Part shown: piece after piece, positions 11,291 to 23,924 of the stretch
How the letters are laid out: each line of letters begins with the position of its first letter
Position numbering within the stretch: position 1 is the stretch's first letter
Assembly: GCA_045837725.1 (NCBI GenBank)
Contig: JBEWZL010000132.1
Coordinates: 1 to 64,000 of the forward strand
Reading direction: 5' to 3'
DNA from: Vermamoeba vermiformis
Taxonomy: Eukaryota > Tubulinea > Echinamoebida
DNA: 64,000 bases
The notes under the pieces: model-generated
Database searches by the model: none
The model's input: the letters and a program-made list of their open reading frames with translations, nothing else
Told to the model about the DNA's origin: nothing
Position numbers and translations under genes: made by a program

Positions 11291-13138
11291 TTAATTGACC
11301 ATCGCTGCATCAAACACTAAATTTCCCATGTTTTTTTGCAGTGCCGTTCGAGTGTTGACTCGTTTCTCGGGTGGGAATTGGTGCGGTAGTTTCTTTCCTT
11401 TACGCGTGCCAATAATCACGAGAACGATGCTATACGTTACTACGACAGCACCGTATACGCCTAAGAACACCCAGTCTAATATCTTGGCCGAATCCAGGCT
11501 CGCATTGCTCGCTAGGATAAACGCAATTACGTTTTCAACGATGCTCAACATTAAGCTGGTGTAAGTCACCAAGAAGTACTTGGAGACGTGCGTGCTGTGC
11601 GACACTTTCGGAATCTCTTCTCCGATCACAAAATTGAACGCAACCTGCGCCAGTTAGAGACAAAAGAACGAGACAGAGTACTTACGGCAGCCAAGAACAG
11701 CGTGACACCAATTGACAGGCGCGAATCAAGTGCTAGAGGGTCCAAGAAAAATACGGCCCATTGCATGATGCTGATCAAAAGTACCAAGAAAATGATGTTT
11801 TTCAGGTAATAGCCTGTTGAGTAAATTAATTTTCGATAACAACGCGACGATGTAGTATACCTGTTTTACGCTTCAATTGAATCTCCAAACAGACTTGCGA
11901 ATACTTGCGTCTATCCTCCGGCGAGAATGGCTTTTCCTAAGGTGTGCGTTCAGTACGTACACGAACTCATAAAAATTATCTACGTACTTCATATACTGTA
12001 AGTGGAGTCAAATTCTCCCAGTCTTGCATGTCCATATTAACGAGCATAGCATCCAATGCGTCCCTGTGACCAAGTTTAATAGCCACTCATTACACACATG
12101 GCCGTCTTACTCCGAAGTAAAATTCTTGAATACACAGTTAGCCATTCCCCAACTTCGCGAAGTGATCCTCAAACTTTAAAGAGGTTAGTTTCGAGCAAAG
12201 GTTTCACGGTGCTTCGTACTTGATTACTTGCTGGTCGAACGGAAATGACTGCAGCTCCAGCGGCACGTGCAACGTAACGCGAAATTTCTAAAATGTTAGA
12301 AAAAGTCGCTAGATCACGTATTAACTTACTGTAAAATAGCTGACTATGCCATAAGGACTGAAACGGTCGAGAATCCAGAACTACGAAAGAGAAACTTAGA
12401 ATCAACACACAAGAGTCGAATACGTACAACTCCTTTATCACCATCAGGCACGTGCTTGATTTTGAATGTACCCACAACATCGATTTCTGGATTCCACACC
12501 TTTTTTGGGTCAAAGTCGTCGCCGGTTTTACCTACAATGTTATTACTGACAGCTTATTAAATGGCTGATTGCTACCTATCAATTCTTTATCTCTCCACCA
12601 CATCACTAGCGAGAACTCTAAAAACACCGTCTCTTCAGCACTTTCAAAGTTCTCCATCTTCGTTACGTAGAGGCTCACGAGCACGTAATGCTTGTCGAAC
12701 ATTTCAGGCGCTCCGTTGGGATGAAGCCTCGTCAGGTGCTCAATACTAGTGAAGTACCTCTCATTAGCATCATTAGCAGCGAATTTAAATTACCTACACT
12801 TCGGCTGCTTGTTGGTCAAAGAAGATCTCATCTTCGTCGTCCGACTCATCGCCTCGAGATGACTGTTTCGACTCCATTTTTATAGCTTTGATAGATTTTC
12901 CTAAAATTAAAGGTCAAACTAACTGATTGACTTTGCAATAAATAAATAAATTTACAATTTATATTTTTTTTAACGCTCGAAAAATTAAAGAGGGTCAACT
13001 CTTGCAGTTCTTAATTATTCATATGCAGGGCCTTGTTTATAAATTATTGAATAATTAATTGGAATATTTACCTTTCGTTGACAGGTTGGATCCTTTGCTA
13101 GCCAACGAGTGCTCGCTAGAACTATTGTCGTCACTCAT
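11291..13138 (-). CDS. Cys-less (prokaryote-like) pentameric ligand-gated ion channel, copy B
   Basis: Eleven exons (13072-13138, 12798-12900, 12576-12745, 12428-12531, 12330-12380, 12220-12287, 12111-12173, 11988-12063, 11861-11936, 11686-11813, 11291-11644) give 419 aa with intact phase. The extracellular beta-sandwich has MWWRDKELIG, VWNPEI and the loop PLELQSFPFDQQ, so the Pro/FPFD core is kept but the flanking cysteines are absent. M1 is around NIIFLVLLISIMQWAVFF, M2 around IGVTLFLAAVAFNFVI, M3 around YFLVTYTSLMLSIVEN and M4 around DWVFLGVYGAVVVTYSIV. The M3-M4 loop is only about a dozen residues, as in bacterial GLIC/ELIC. The N-terminus is acidic and serine-rich, with no hydrophobic signal peptide. 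The ligand is unknown; ion selectivity cannot be read with confidence. Confidence 0.88.
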
Positions 13139-13283
13139 TCCTGACCAATTAATACCTCGGCATATAATATTGCAAAATTGCGAGCTCTCTTAACCCTAAT
13201 TAATTGATGACGTTAATAACTGACAAAAACTGTCAAGTTGTACTTACTATTTACAATTTATTTACATTTATCATATTATTCTG

Positions 13284-15170
13284 CTACTCTTTGTTGAAGA
13301 ACGAAGTGATGCCTGGCTGCTTACGGTCTGGCTCAACCTTTGGCATCGTTTTTTGTTTCTTCTTCGTTGGTGACTCTTTAACGACTTTGTCAATCTTTCG
13401 TTTCTTATTGTTCGTAGTGCTTTCTTCTTTGGCTTCAATTTTTTCGATTTTTATGTGCGTTTCTTTCGCTTCCACTGTTTCTACTTGCGTGGCTGTGTCA
13501 GATCCCAAAGCTGTTTGTTGTGACGCAGGTGTTCCAGCCGTATTGTTGTTATTATTCGTTTCATCTGCCGCTTTTTTCTTTGAGAAGTAATAAGATATGC
13601 CACCAAACTTCTTCTCTTTTTCAATCACTTCACCGACCCAGTCAAAAACTTCAATCTTGTCCGAGGCCACTGCGCTCAACTTGGCTGTTAGATTCTTCGC
13701 GTTTCTCATCGACTGGTCGTCTTGGTTCGTATTCCATAAGAAGTAAATCACGAAGCGCTCGTCGGCTGAAAGATCCGATTTGAACTTTGGTTGATTGTCG
13801 TCAGCGAACTTCATAAGTAATTTGACCCAATTGTCAACCTCTTCGTCTGTAAGCATACGATCCAAACCCTAATATCGTGTTAATGACACAGTGTAAGGTC
13901 TTCTATTTTCTCCTTACCTCTCGCCTGTGCACACGCACATACATCAGATTGCGATGAGTCTTAGCGAGGACTATGCGAGGCAATCGCTGAGGAGCACGTG
14001 TGCCGTCCAAGTACTTGTACTCTGTAACCACTTTAATACCAGGTGTCTTGTTCTGCGACGCAGGTTGTGTTGACTGCGAAACTTGGCTTTGGTCAGGCAC
14101 TTGTGTCGCAGGTTTGAAGCCTCCGCTTGATGCAGCTGCCACTTGCCGTTGCTGTTTCTTGAACTCGACGCTCATTCGTATCGTTTCATCGACGCCCTTT
14201 AAGCATTAGAACCAACGATGGCTTTGGATCGGTTACTTACAACAAGAATAATGTTCAAGCCTTGAAGCCAGGTTACTGTCTGCTCTAAATGTTGATCATC
14301 GAGCCATTCAGCTGACCTAAATTCGACAGCCATTACGGACCCTGGCAGTAATTGACGCTGACAATATTCGATCCATTGGCACGCGGCAGGAGCTGGTTTG
14401 AAATGCGATGGGAATTGAAACAACACAGGGCCTGAGAATTATTAGCTATCGTGCGCTTACACGCTGCCGTCGTTAACATACCGAGCTTATGTTCAGCGTA
14501 CGCGGGCATAATAGAGTCGTTGAATGCCTGCCACAAAGTGGATTGAGCGTCTGAGCTCATTTGAGCCCATTGAATAGAGACAGGTGACGGTAAAACCAGC
14601 ATTTCAGAAGGTAACTTGGCCTTTACCACGGCTGGCAACTTGTTTATGTCGTCTACTTGCTGCGGTAAGAAATTAATTTCCTGGAAATCTCAAACAAATG
14701 TGATCTCGCGCCGAACCACACACGAGCGCATTTGACTCATCTCGCGTATCATATAGGGTATACACATACCTGCATAGTAAACATTTGAAAGGCCTTAAAA
14801 GTAAAGATGAACTCCTTGGGCGTCAGCTGTCATAATAAAAATATTGATTAAAATATTCTGAGACTTCAAAAATTAATAAAAACAAGATAAATATAACAGT
14901 AATAATTGATATTACTATAGGAAAAATTTTTTGGTGTAAGATACATACGTGAACCCATTTTGTCACTCGATCAACTGGTGGAATAGCGTAATTCGATGAA
15001 TCCACTTCCACGCATGGCATATGGGTAGAAAAAAATCGTAATCGCTCTGAATTATTTGCACACCCTTTCGGATAAAAGCCACAGGTGAGCAATGACGGAT
15101 CTGTCCAAGAACAAACCCCGTGCTTGATTAGAGGCTTATGATAGCTTTCTTCAACTGTGTTACTGTTCAT
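13284..15170 (-). CDS. DUF72 (YecE-like) TIM-barrel protein with NLS-like region and C-terminal PIP box
   Basis: Six exons (14949-15170, 14770-14826, 14482-14680, 14241-14431, 13918-14196, 13284-13868) give 510 aa. The N-terminal 330 residues match DUF72: HGVCSWTDPSLL at the start, FYPKG, VEVDSSNYAIPP, FTFKAFQMFT, GPVLFQFP, VMAVEFRSAEWL, and YVRVHRRE near the barrel end. Bacterial DUF72 proteins are about 250-300 aa, so this copy carries roughly 130 extra C-terminal residues. That tail is Lys/Glu/Asn-rich, with KKRKIDK and KKKQK clusters (nuclear-localisation-like), and ends in KQPGITSFFNKE. QPGITSFF fits the PCNA-interacting QxxIxxFF box exactly. The biochemical role of DUF72 is not established. 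The tail suggests a nuclear protein recruited to PCNA; that part is inference. Confidence 0.85.
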
Positions 15171-15343
15171 GGTGAAAATAATTTAATAAGAAAACGTCTC
15201 CGCAACAAAAAAAAGAACGCGGGAAACTAGCGTGATGTCGTGTGCAATGTGCAGGTTTTGTAGGAACCGAAGTTTATTCTATACAGCGTTTTAAAGTAGA
15301 AAATTACATGAATGGTAAACAAAATTGTCGTATTTTAGCGGAT

Positions 15344-16217
15344 CTAAGCCAGATCGAATAATAAGAACTCGGCGTTGCCTTCACCAGTACTCTCGATCTC
15401 TAATTCGTCCTTAGCATCTTCAATGAATGCACCGTCACCTTCTTGCAACTCGACGCCGTTGATCTTAAGTGCCGACTTGTTTCTAGACTGGATGAGGTGA
15501 AGATAGCCGAAACGTGCATCCGGCAGTCTGTAACCGAGTTTGTTGCTTCTCTCCAATATAGATGCGAATACTTTGCTGTCTTGATTCACTTTGATCGCGT
15601 CTTCACTCTATAAACACATCAGTACGAGCTTCTTTAATAATATTTATCAAAAGCACTTACGTTTGGAGCCACGACGAGACGGAGCTTGTTTTTCTTCTCC
15701 TCGTCGCTAAAGTGCTTTGTATAATAAGCAGGCTTCAATTCGTTCTTGTTAGGGGATATCCACATTTGAAGGAAGTGCACGGGCTCGGTTTTTGAGTCGT
15801 TGAACTCGGAGTGCGTGATACCAGTGCCAGCACTCGTCATTTGAATATCACCTCGCTTGATGTGCTCTACATTGCCCATACTATCTTTGTGCGTCAAGGT
15901 ACCGCTCACGATATACGAAAAGATTTCGAAGTTTTTGTGCGGGTGGGTACCAAAGCCCTCAGTTGCTGAATAAACGATTATTAATAATTTATTAAATAAT
16001 TTGAATAACTTGAATCATAATTCAAACATGCGCATCACTTACGTTTAACTCGATCTTCGTTTATGACACGCAGATTTCTGTAGCCTTTGAATTTTGGATC
16101 ATAGTAATGTGCAAACGAGAACGTGTGGTATGATTGCAGCCAACCAAGATCTGCATAGCCGCGAGCTTCAGATTTGCGAACTACTATCTTGGCGATTTTG
16201 CTAACTGCGGATTTCAT
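15344..16217 (-). CDS. Pirin-family cupin
   Basis: Three exons (16043-16217, 15661-15965, 15344-15607) give 247 aa, a little shorter than typical pirins (about 290 aa). The N-terminal cupin has [17 protein letters not shown], then [16 protein letters not shown], which supplies the metal-binding HxH pattern, followed by the [10 protein letters not shown] segment with the further His/Glu ligands. The C-terminal half has [11 protein letters not shown] and ends in LLFDLA. Pirins bind iron or other metals; characterised members act as quercetinases or transcription co-regulators, and which applies here cannot be read from sequence. The first residues ([20 protein letters not shown]) are basic and could be a weak organelle-targeting sequence. 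Confidence 0.9.
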
Positions 16218-16680
16218 GTGTTCAAATTGACTTGAGAATGAGAAATGAAAAATAACCGACCGAAGAAGATTTTATAATTTTTGGATTGAAATCTTCTGGT
16301 GCGGACCGTTGGAAGATTCCAGAAATAGACCTACCTTTGCTCAATTTTTGATTCTTCTGGTTCAAATATTTTTTAGTTGATTTATGCCCACCCTTTTAAC
16401 TACTTGGTTGCTCGTTATGAGTCAATTAAGCTAACACGACAAATCCAGCTTGAGCGGGTTGTTGCCTCGAGTGAAAGCCCTCACCTTATCCGAGTTCTGA
16501 ATTTAGTGCCAGTTTCATAATATTATTTGCTTTCGTGGTCGTGTTGCTGCAAGGAAATTTGTTTTGATTTTTGAAACACGTCAAAAGGTTTACAACAGGA
16601 CCCTGTTCCAAGACCTTCGAAGGCGATAATATTTGTATTATTGTATATTTGTATAGTGTACATTATTATATCTGTAAATA
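16218..16680. other. Divergent intergenic region (pirin / lectin promoter)
   Basis: This is a 463-bp region between the starts of the pirin gene (minus) and the lectin gene (plus), so it should contain both promoters. It contains a near-palindromic GGAAGATTCCAG segment around 16310-16322. No coding exon or RNA gene was recognised. Confidence 0.5.
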
Positions 16681-19600
16681 ATGTCTCAAAGAGAAGATCG
16701 ACCCACACCTTACCTGCCCGATCAAACACCTTACCCAAACGGCGCAAATGGACTAAGCAATTTACCTGGATCAAATTTGCCAAGTTCTTTGCCATTGTCT
16801 CAATTGCCGGGCCTTGGACAGGTACGATCGCATTTTTACTCGGAAGTCTCAAAATTTAAATGCATTTACTGGTTCAAATTTGCAATAACAATCAATTAAT
16901 TTGTTATAACGAGATTTGATTGCGAGAGAAAACTGATTGATAAAATTTTTCAATTATTATTTTCTCGATCTGTTCTGAATTGACACCTCAACAACTATTT
17001 GGAAGTACTCAATTGATGGCCACTTATTTATATTTACTATCGATTGCGTTTATTTTTCTTGCTGAAGAGAGCCAGTAAAATTAGCATTTATTTGTGTCCC
17101 CCGCGTGATTTTTTATAATAACATCGACCAACAGTCACCAACACCACCCCAGCCCTCGTACAACCAAAACGGGCCTAGCGTCCAACAGCAACATGCCGTA
17201 GTGACCAATCAACACCAGTTCTATCCGTACCCACCTCAAGTGCCAGGTCAACAACAGCCGATCCAACCTCAACTCGGTCCAGTGCCACACTCAAATTTGC
17301 CAGGTACGGTCATTTAACTAATTGGGCCATGAAACTTAGTTTATGAGCCTTATTTGCAATATATAATGCTTCCGTATAATTTTTAATTATATCGATTTAA
17401 TTGTTGACACCTCCTATGCACACTTTTATAATTTGATGTCATATTTGCATGCTATTTTACAATATATATGCTATTATACGTTTAAGCTCTTGCGTACGCT
17501 GTCGAGGCTTTAAAGGTATTCGCGCTGGCGAATTCCAATTCTGCCGTAAATAGTGTGAATCGCAAAGCACTCTATAAATGTTATTATATACACCTCATAT
17601 CTATTCTTCGCGCACACTCTCTCATTGGTACAACGTATTTCGTATCTTTACGATTGATGGCGGACAATTTACCATAGACAGATAAAATTTAGACGCGGGA
17701 GATTACAACTGTGATTACGGTGACATTTTTGCAATATTGTACTCGAAATATCAATTATATCTCTGACATGCGTTTTTACGAAGGCCAAACTGTTACTGGA
17801 CAAACACCGTATCCTCATGCTGGACCGTCCGCATCACATCCGCAACCGAGCGTTAATGCGCCAACTCAACATATTCCACAACAACCTCCACAACATGTAC
17901 AGCCTCCACAACAGCAATACATTAATAGCAATAATAATGCTCCGGTTAGTCCTGTGTCGCCATATATGCACACACATCCACAGTACCCACAAGGTAACGG
18001 ATCTCTCATTCACTCAGCACCACTGCCGCAAAGTCCAGTGCACAGCGTAGTGCCGCAGCAGTCACAATACGGACCAATGTACAGCAATGTTCCCGTGCAG
18101 TCAGGCTTGTACCCGGGTCAATTTGCGACGCAACCTCACTCGCCGGGTCACATCGTTTATCAAGGACAGCCAATGAATAGTAAGAGCGCATATTATCAAA
18201 TAATTGACGTGCTTACCGTGCTTTAGTGCCACCAAATGAACTTCCACCGAATCCTATTCACGTACCGGTCGGTCAAGGTTACGGACTTAGACACACCATA
18301 CCACCGTCACAACCAGTCTACAGACCAGGTAAGCATAATCATTACATATTCGTTATTTAAAATATCATTTCACTTTACCTGGTGCAAAACCACGGCAGTG
18401 AGGGCTGTTCGTACCAAAGTGCCACCTAGGATGTTGTGATACCACGCTAATTAGGGTCAATTTTTTATCACGGAATTATTATTTAAGACTATCACGATTA
18501 ACCATTAATGTCATTACATTCGGTTCATTATTTGTTCACGTTATTTCGCAAAATTTCTAATCATCCTTCCTGCAGTCGATGTCGTTGTAAAACAGACGCA
18601 GCAAGGCCAAGCGCTCTTCGCACCTTCATCTCAAGCAGTCGGACCTGTTTCTACAGCTGTACAGCAAGAGAAGCCGAGTTTATTTTACGATGGTATGTAT
18701 CATCCTCTTCTCATCCAAATCGTGACAAGACTGCACGTGTATTTTAACTGCACACATAATGGTGTGTGCAGCACATATATGTGTATGTCCATGAACTTTG
18801 TGTGGTGTTTCAACTTTCGAACGTAATCGAGGCGCTGAAATTTCAGATACTTTGAACAGCGCGTTGCAAAATCAGCAAGCTGACTGTTTAGCAGCACGTA
18901 TTATCGCATGCTTTAATATTGACCGCTCTCATTTAAGGTCCCCGCTCTCCTCCGTTTTTTATCAAGTCAAGATTGAACAATCTCGTCCTCGATGCTAGGG
19001 TAAGTAGTATTCGACCAATATATAAGCTTTATGCAAGTCCGACACCTAAAAGAATACCGCGCGAAGAGTGACATGCGATTAAAATTCCTCTTGCGCTTTC
19101 TTTTTGTACTCTGGGAACGTTTCAAATTCAAGCAAAAGAAAATTATAGGACTCTTCAGTACCATGCAACGCGGCTCGGCATGTCCTATGCACATATAATT
19201 GTATTTGAAACTTTACGTGGCTTCGCATAATGCCGAAATTACATTGCAATTATTGTTCGGCAAACTTCCGAAAACAGAAATTTTGCCATTCATTACTTGA
19301 TTTGGCTCACAATTAGAAATATATGAACTTAACTATTGCTTTCAATAGGGTACCCCTGATACCATTCGCCAAGGAACGCATCTGTGCGTCTGGCCGAAAA
19401 AAGAAGGAGACAACAGCAACCAGTTGTGGCGATGGCGACAAGATGGATCGATTGAATCCTTTGCCAATCCACTGTTAATATTAGACGTTGAGGTAAGTAG
19501 TTCGAACTTCTTAGTTTTCGCGCCATCCGGATGAGGCAGCAGGATGAAATTTATTATTCCGCACATCCACGCTCGTTCTTTCCATAATAGACCTCGTCAT

Positions 19601-20876
19601 TATTTTCAGTTTCGAAATAAGGTTAGCTTATCGGCCCATTTGACAAACTTACCGAAATTGATCTTGGCCGATCGTTTGCCAAAGATGATACGACTGATAT
19701 GTCAATATGTGCTAGTAGTTTAAAATATTCAATGTCGACGACATCGAGTAACTTTTGATTAACCTGAATCGGATAAAACCACAGCCAGTGAACAGAATCT
19801 TTGTGACTGGCATGACACAACTAATTTATATTACAAATTAAAAATTTAACTGACGACGTGCTGTCTTCGAGCATTCGAATTACGACGAGTAAATTAAAAT
19901 TTAATAGATTCTGAGCGATTTTGTTCAATTTTGCCTATCGCAGATGTGTTCTTTACGGTCCTTGCCGGTGCTGTTACGAATACCGAATAGTTGACCTCTT
20001 GCATTTGTAGCTCTCATACTAATACCTACTCCCTATAGCTGAACACCGGTGACGTATTTCTTAATTCGCCAACCGGAAGCCCTTCACAGAAGTGGACAGT
20101 TACGGGCCACAAGTTCCTCGTCAACCGCGCGCACAATCACGTAATGGACATTAAGGTAACTGCGCAATGCTGTGTTCATTGAGCTCGATTGGTTTGCTGA
20201 TTCAAAATTAGGGCGAAGTCAAGGACAAAGCGACAGACGTGATTGTGTGGCAACACCACGGCAAGAAAAATCAGCAGTGGACCTTAGAATACATGGCCAC
20301 ACCGTTCTACATCAGAGTAAGTCCTCTTCGCTCGCGCCCGAAAGTTATTTCGAACAAGTGTCACTAAAGTGTGATTCATTTTGTAGTGCCGTAAAACCGG
20401 TTTAGTGCTGGACCTCGCGAACGAAGCTACTGCCAATGGCACCAAAGTTGTTCTAGCTCCTAAGAAAGACCATGGTGAGTTCAATTAACGCCATTGCATT
20501 TCAATTCTGCTTACTTAACGTGTTCAATTCTTGGGACAGATCCCGACTCCCAGCTCTGGCGATGGAAAGGGTTCAATATTGAAAATGCCAAGGCGGGCAA
20601 AGTATGTAGTTCCCAGTAGGATCTTTTCGGTTCAATCGGGCTCACATTTGATTTTTATTCTGGCAGGTGCTCGATCTTGATACCCGCAATGGCAACGTGA
20701 TCATCTGGCGGTGCCACAATGGTACAAATCAACAATGGATATTCGATGGTGATAGGCTAGTTAACAAGGAAGACGACAAAGTGCTTGATTGCGACAACAA
20801 AGAGCATCCGGGAGTACAACCGATCTGCACCAAGCCTAGCACAAATCCTCTGCAGTTCTTCGATCTTGCGTCATAG
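16681..20876 (+). CDS. Pro/Gln-rich protein with C-terminal ricin-B-type beta-trefoil lectin domain
   Basis: Twelve exons (16681-16821, 17135-17303, 17784-18179, 18227-18328, 18576-18692, 18938-18999, 19349-19492, 20039-20155, 20212-20316, 20387-20474, 20540-20601, 20667-20876) give 570 aa. Residues 1 to about 280 are Pro/Gln/His/Ser-rich with recurring TPYP, QPPQ and PQYP units and no signal peptide. The C-terminal 250 residues contain the QxW-type repeats of the beta-trefoil: NQLWRW, QKWTV, NQQWTLE, SQLWRW and NQQWIFD, with LDLDTRNGN and CRKTGLVLDL turns. This predicts a carbohydrate-binding domain. The low-complexity N-terminus, spread over the largest introns in this region, resembles proline-rich N-tails that attach intracellular lectins or annexin-like proteins to partners. 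Its target sugar and location are unknown. Confidence 0.85.
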
Positions 20877-21740
20877 TCGTAAGTGTTTATGCATGTTATT
20901 ATTTTGAAAGCGGGCTATCCTATGCTAATTAAACGGATCGAAGCCACTTTAGATCACAAATTTCCTTTTTGGCTACGTGAGACACCGCGAAGGAAATTTG
21001 ATTCTATTTCCTCGATTCGTTTTCACACCGCCGCGGTAACTTTATTGTCCGAAGAACTGGTTTCGCGTTGTTGATAAAACCGCTACAAAAATAGGATTAC
21101 AATCCATACAAAAAAATACTTGCAATAACTCACTACTACCATCAAAAAAAACGCGCAAGCTTGAAAAGGCAATCGATTGCCCTCGGGAGGTGAACCGAAC
21201 GCAAAAAAAATCTTATTTGATAAAATTTATTGGGCGGCAGTCATTTTAAATTATTCCAATTTGTGTTTTGAAACAATCTTAAAAATACGATACTTCGAAC
21301 CCCGCTGATTATATGACATTCGTAACGACGATTTATTGGCAACCTTGCCGTACGATAAGAGAGCGATGCCGAAATTGAATTTGAAGTTGAATACGAGTCA
21401 AGACTGAAGACGGAATCACCCTGATAATTGGGGAGAAAGTCTATTGCGACGTACAACAGCTTAACGGCATTTTTTAAAGGGCAAATCTTTGCAAAGAATG
21501 TCGAGCACGTGTTTTTCCAAATATGGAATTAAAACCGAGAGGATTTGCTCTGTAATTTTTGTTTTCAGGTTTCATTATCCAGTTTTCTAACCAATCGGTG
21601 ACCACGCATCATAGGCCACCAAGCATAATCTTTGGATACCTAATCACCTCAGTTGCAAGGCCTGCCCTACAAAACGTCTTGCCGACAAATCCACGCAACC
21701 AACTAGCAATCCTCCGCTTGCCATCCAATAGACCAAAGAT
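20877..21740. other. Intergenic region between lectin and zinc-finger genes
   Basis: This is 864 bp between two plus-strand genes. Open frames here (for example 20883-21074 and 21559-21750) are short and carry no recognisable motif, and no RNA gene was recognised. It likely holds the lectin 3' UTR and the promoter of the gene starting at 21741. Confidence 0.5.
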
Positions 21741-23924
21741 ATGGACGTAAATAGTCAGGTACGAATTTTGAAACGCAACGGGACTGAAAAAACTGACAGT
21801 TTGTTTTCGATCGCAGATGAATTATTCAGACTCGCAAGAATCTTTTGAGTCGCCCTCACCTAGCCCCTCTCCAACCCACGTAGCATTACATAGAATCAAT
21901 ACCGTGTCTATGATCGTAAGTAGTAAAGCGATTTAGTTTCGTGTGCATCTCAAAAGTTTACGGTCGGGTTTCGGATAATCTTTGATGTTTGCTTTTGCCT
22001 TTTATCATATTTACACCTTTTTTTTTGTAGCACGAGGAGAAGTGCTTCTGCTGTGGTTCCTCCTCCAGACCAGAATCCAGATTGATCAAGTGCAGTTTTT
22101 GCCCCATGTCGTACCATTATGAATGCCTGCCCGCTGGTACTGTCATAACTACACCTCGCTGGTAAGTTTAATTATGATTGCAGTTCTTTTTTTTGCGGCG
22201 CGAATAGAGTTCTTCGTTGGGTTTCGAAAAGATGCGGCAAACTGTTTTTTTTTTCTTTCTCCATCGTGATTAAATCTATTAGAACTAAAGTAATTAGTGG
22301 TTTTACTAAAACCCGCGCTCGTGTAACAAAAGGTTTTCAATCCGTCTTAATTAGGATATTCTAAAAGTAGAGCATTCCGACAACTCTCTTACGCTCCGCT
22401 CCTCGCCCTACTAACACCTGCACTTAAATAGGGGTTGTCCAAGCCATAAATGCGCGGTATGCTCTGCTCCGAGCTCAAAAAGTAAAGGTCGGATGTTCAG
22501 ATGCGTCTTTTGCCCGACTGCCTTTTGTTTGTAAGTGATCCCTCAATAACTGCATCCATGCACGTAGTTCAAGCGAAATTTTTATATTATTTAAACTCGT
22601 GCGAAAGTGCACGTGTACGTTAAACGGTTAATAATGAATTTTCAAACAGAGCGCACGTCTCGGCGACTTGCAAAAAAATCGAAGAGAATCCTTACGAAAA
22701 CAGCGGTTACAACTGCTCTACTTTCAAATTTATTGTTTGTGACAACTGTGAGGTAAGTTAATCGAATCCAGACCGGCAGAGCTAGATCTTGCCCGGTACC
22801 GGGCCTATATTGCGTACCATCCCTAAGTTTGACCTTATACTAACGTTTTCGCATCTAGGGCCGCAATGACGAATACTTCCAAAAAAGGAAACTCGCTTTC
22901 TTATCGGGATCTAACAACGAGGACAACTCAGAGACCCGACCTCTCAAGCGATCCCGAACTGATTCTTATAGCTCAGCTGGATCTGCCGAGGAGCGTGCCA
23001 TGGGCTACGCCTCGTCCCCGAACGATTCTCCCGTTATCGGTCGTGCCAGACAAAAGCCGGATGAGGAGTTGGTACAGATCTTCAAAGAAGTTATCGGATC
23101 CAAATTTCGGCTACAAAAACAGTTGGCCGATGAAATTGGCATAAGGTAAATCATTAATTAATACCGGCGAAACTTTTCTCTTAATTCCTAAATTTAGACT
23201 AACTTTTACCATATTTAGCCAACCTATTCTTAGCCAATTTCTAAATTCCGCTACACGAAATAATGGCTGGAGACTTTTGGAGGAGAAACTCCGTTCCTGG
23301 TGGAGCCTTAAGAAAGAAGAGTTTGAGACGTACAAAGAACAAAAGAAGCTCGCTCGTCTTTCAAACGATACGGCGAAAGGTCAGATCAAGGCTGAAAGAC
23401 GCAACAGATCCATCAGAGCTTCGTACCATTACGGAGAGAACAACCGTGGCTCAATCGACTCGCAATCTAGCAACGAGTACAACGAGGTCTCGCACGCTAG
23501 TGGCGACAGCTACAACTCTGGCGAGAGCGACTACTCCCCGCGCAACTCGCTCACGAGCAAAGAGGAGGCCCTTCAGCCCGCCAACAAGGTGCAGTACACT
23601 GGCTACACTAGTACCGCTGCTCCCCAATACGCTTTCATGTACGCGTATCCCACGCACGTGCCTGAAACAAACTACGCGTACCCTCAACTTCAGAAGAACT
23701 TTGTGACCTCTGTACCCCTCAACCAACACGCAGAGGTACAACAAACTCATCAAGCTGCCCTTCAGACTTATGCAGTCCACTACGACCATCACAACACCGC
23801 TCCTATGGTCGCCAACAACGCGGCGCAAAACACCACCCACTCTAACGCCCAACATCAAGCTTACATCATGCTGGATTACAACAACTACTGGGCCACCGAC
23901 GCCTTCCCTCAACACTACCACTAA
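21741..23924 (+). CDS. PHD/zinc-finger protein, probably nuclear
   Basis: Seven exons (21741-21758, 21817-21915, 22031-22161, 22432-22530, 22650-22752, 22859-23145, 23219-23924) give 480 aa. After a short Ser/Pro-rich start, residues about 40-150 hold two consecutive Cys/His zinc clusters: CFCCGS...CSFCPMSYHYEC and HKCAVCSA...CVFCPTAFC...H...C. This spacing resembles the paired PHD-type fingers of NSD-like chromatin proteins. A basic, Ser-rich region with KRSRTDS (NLS-like) and a coiled, charged stretch (EEKLRSWWSLKKEEFETYKEQKK) follow. The C-terminal 150 residues are Tyr/His/Asn/Gln-rich and low in complexity, like an activation or prion-like tail. No catalytic domain is seen. The exact finger class is uncertain. 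Confidence 0.78.
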
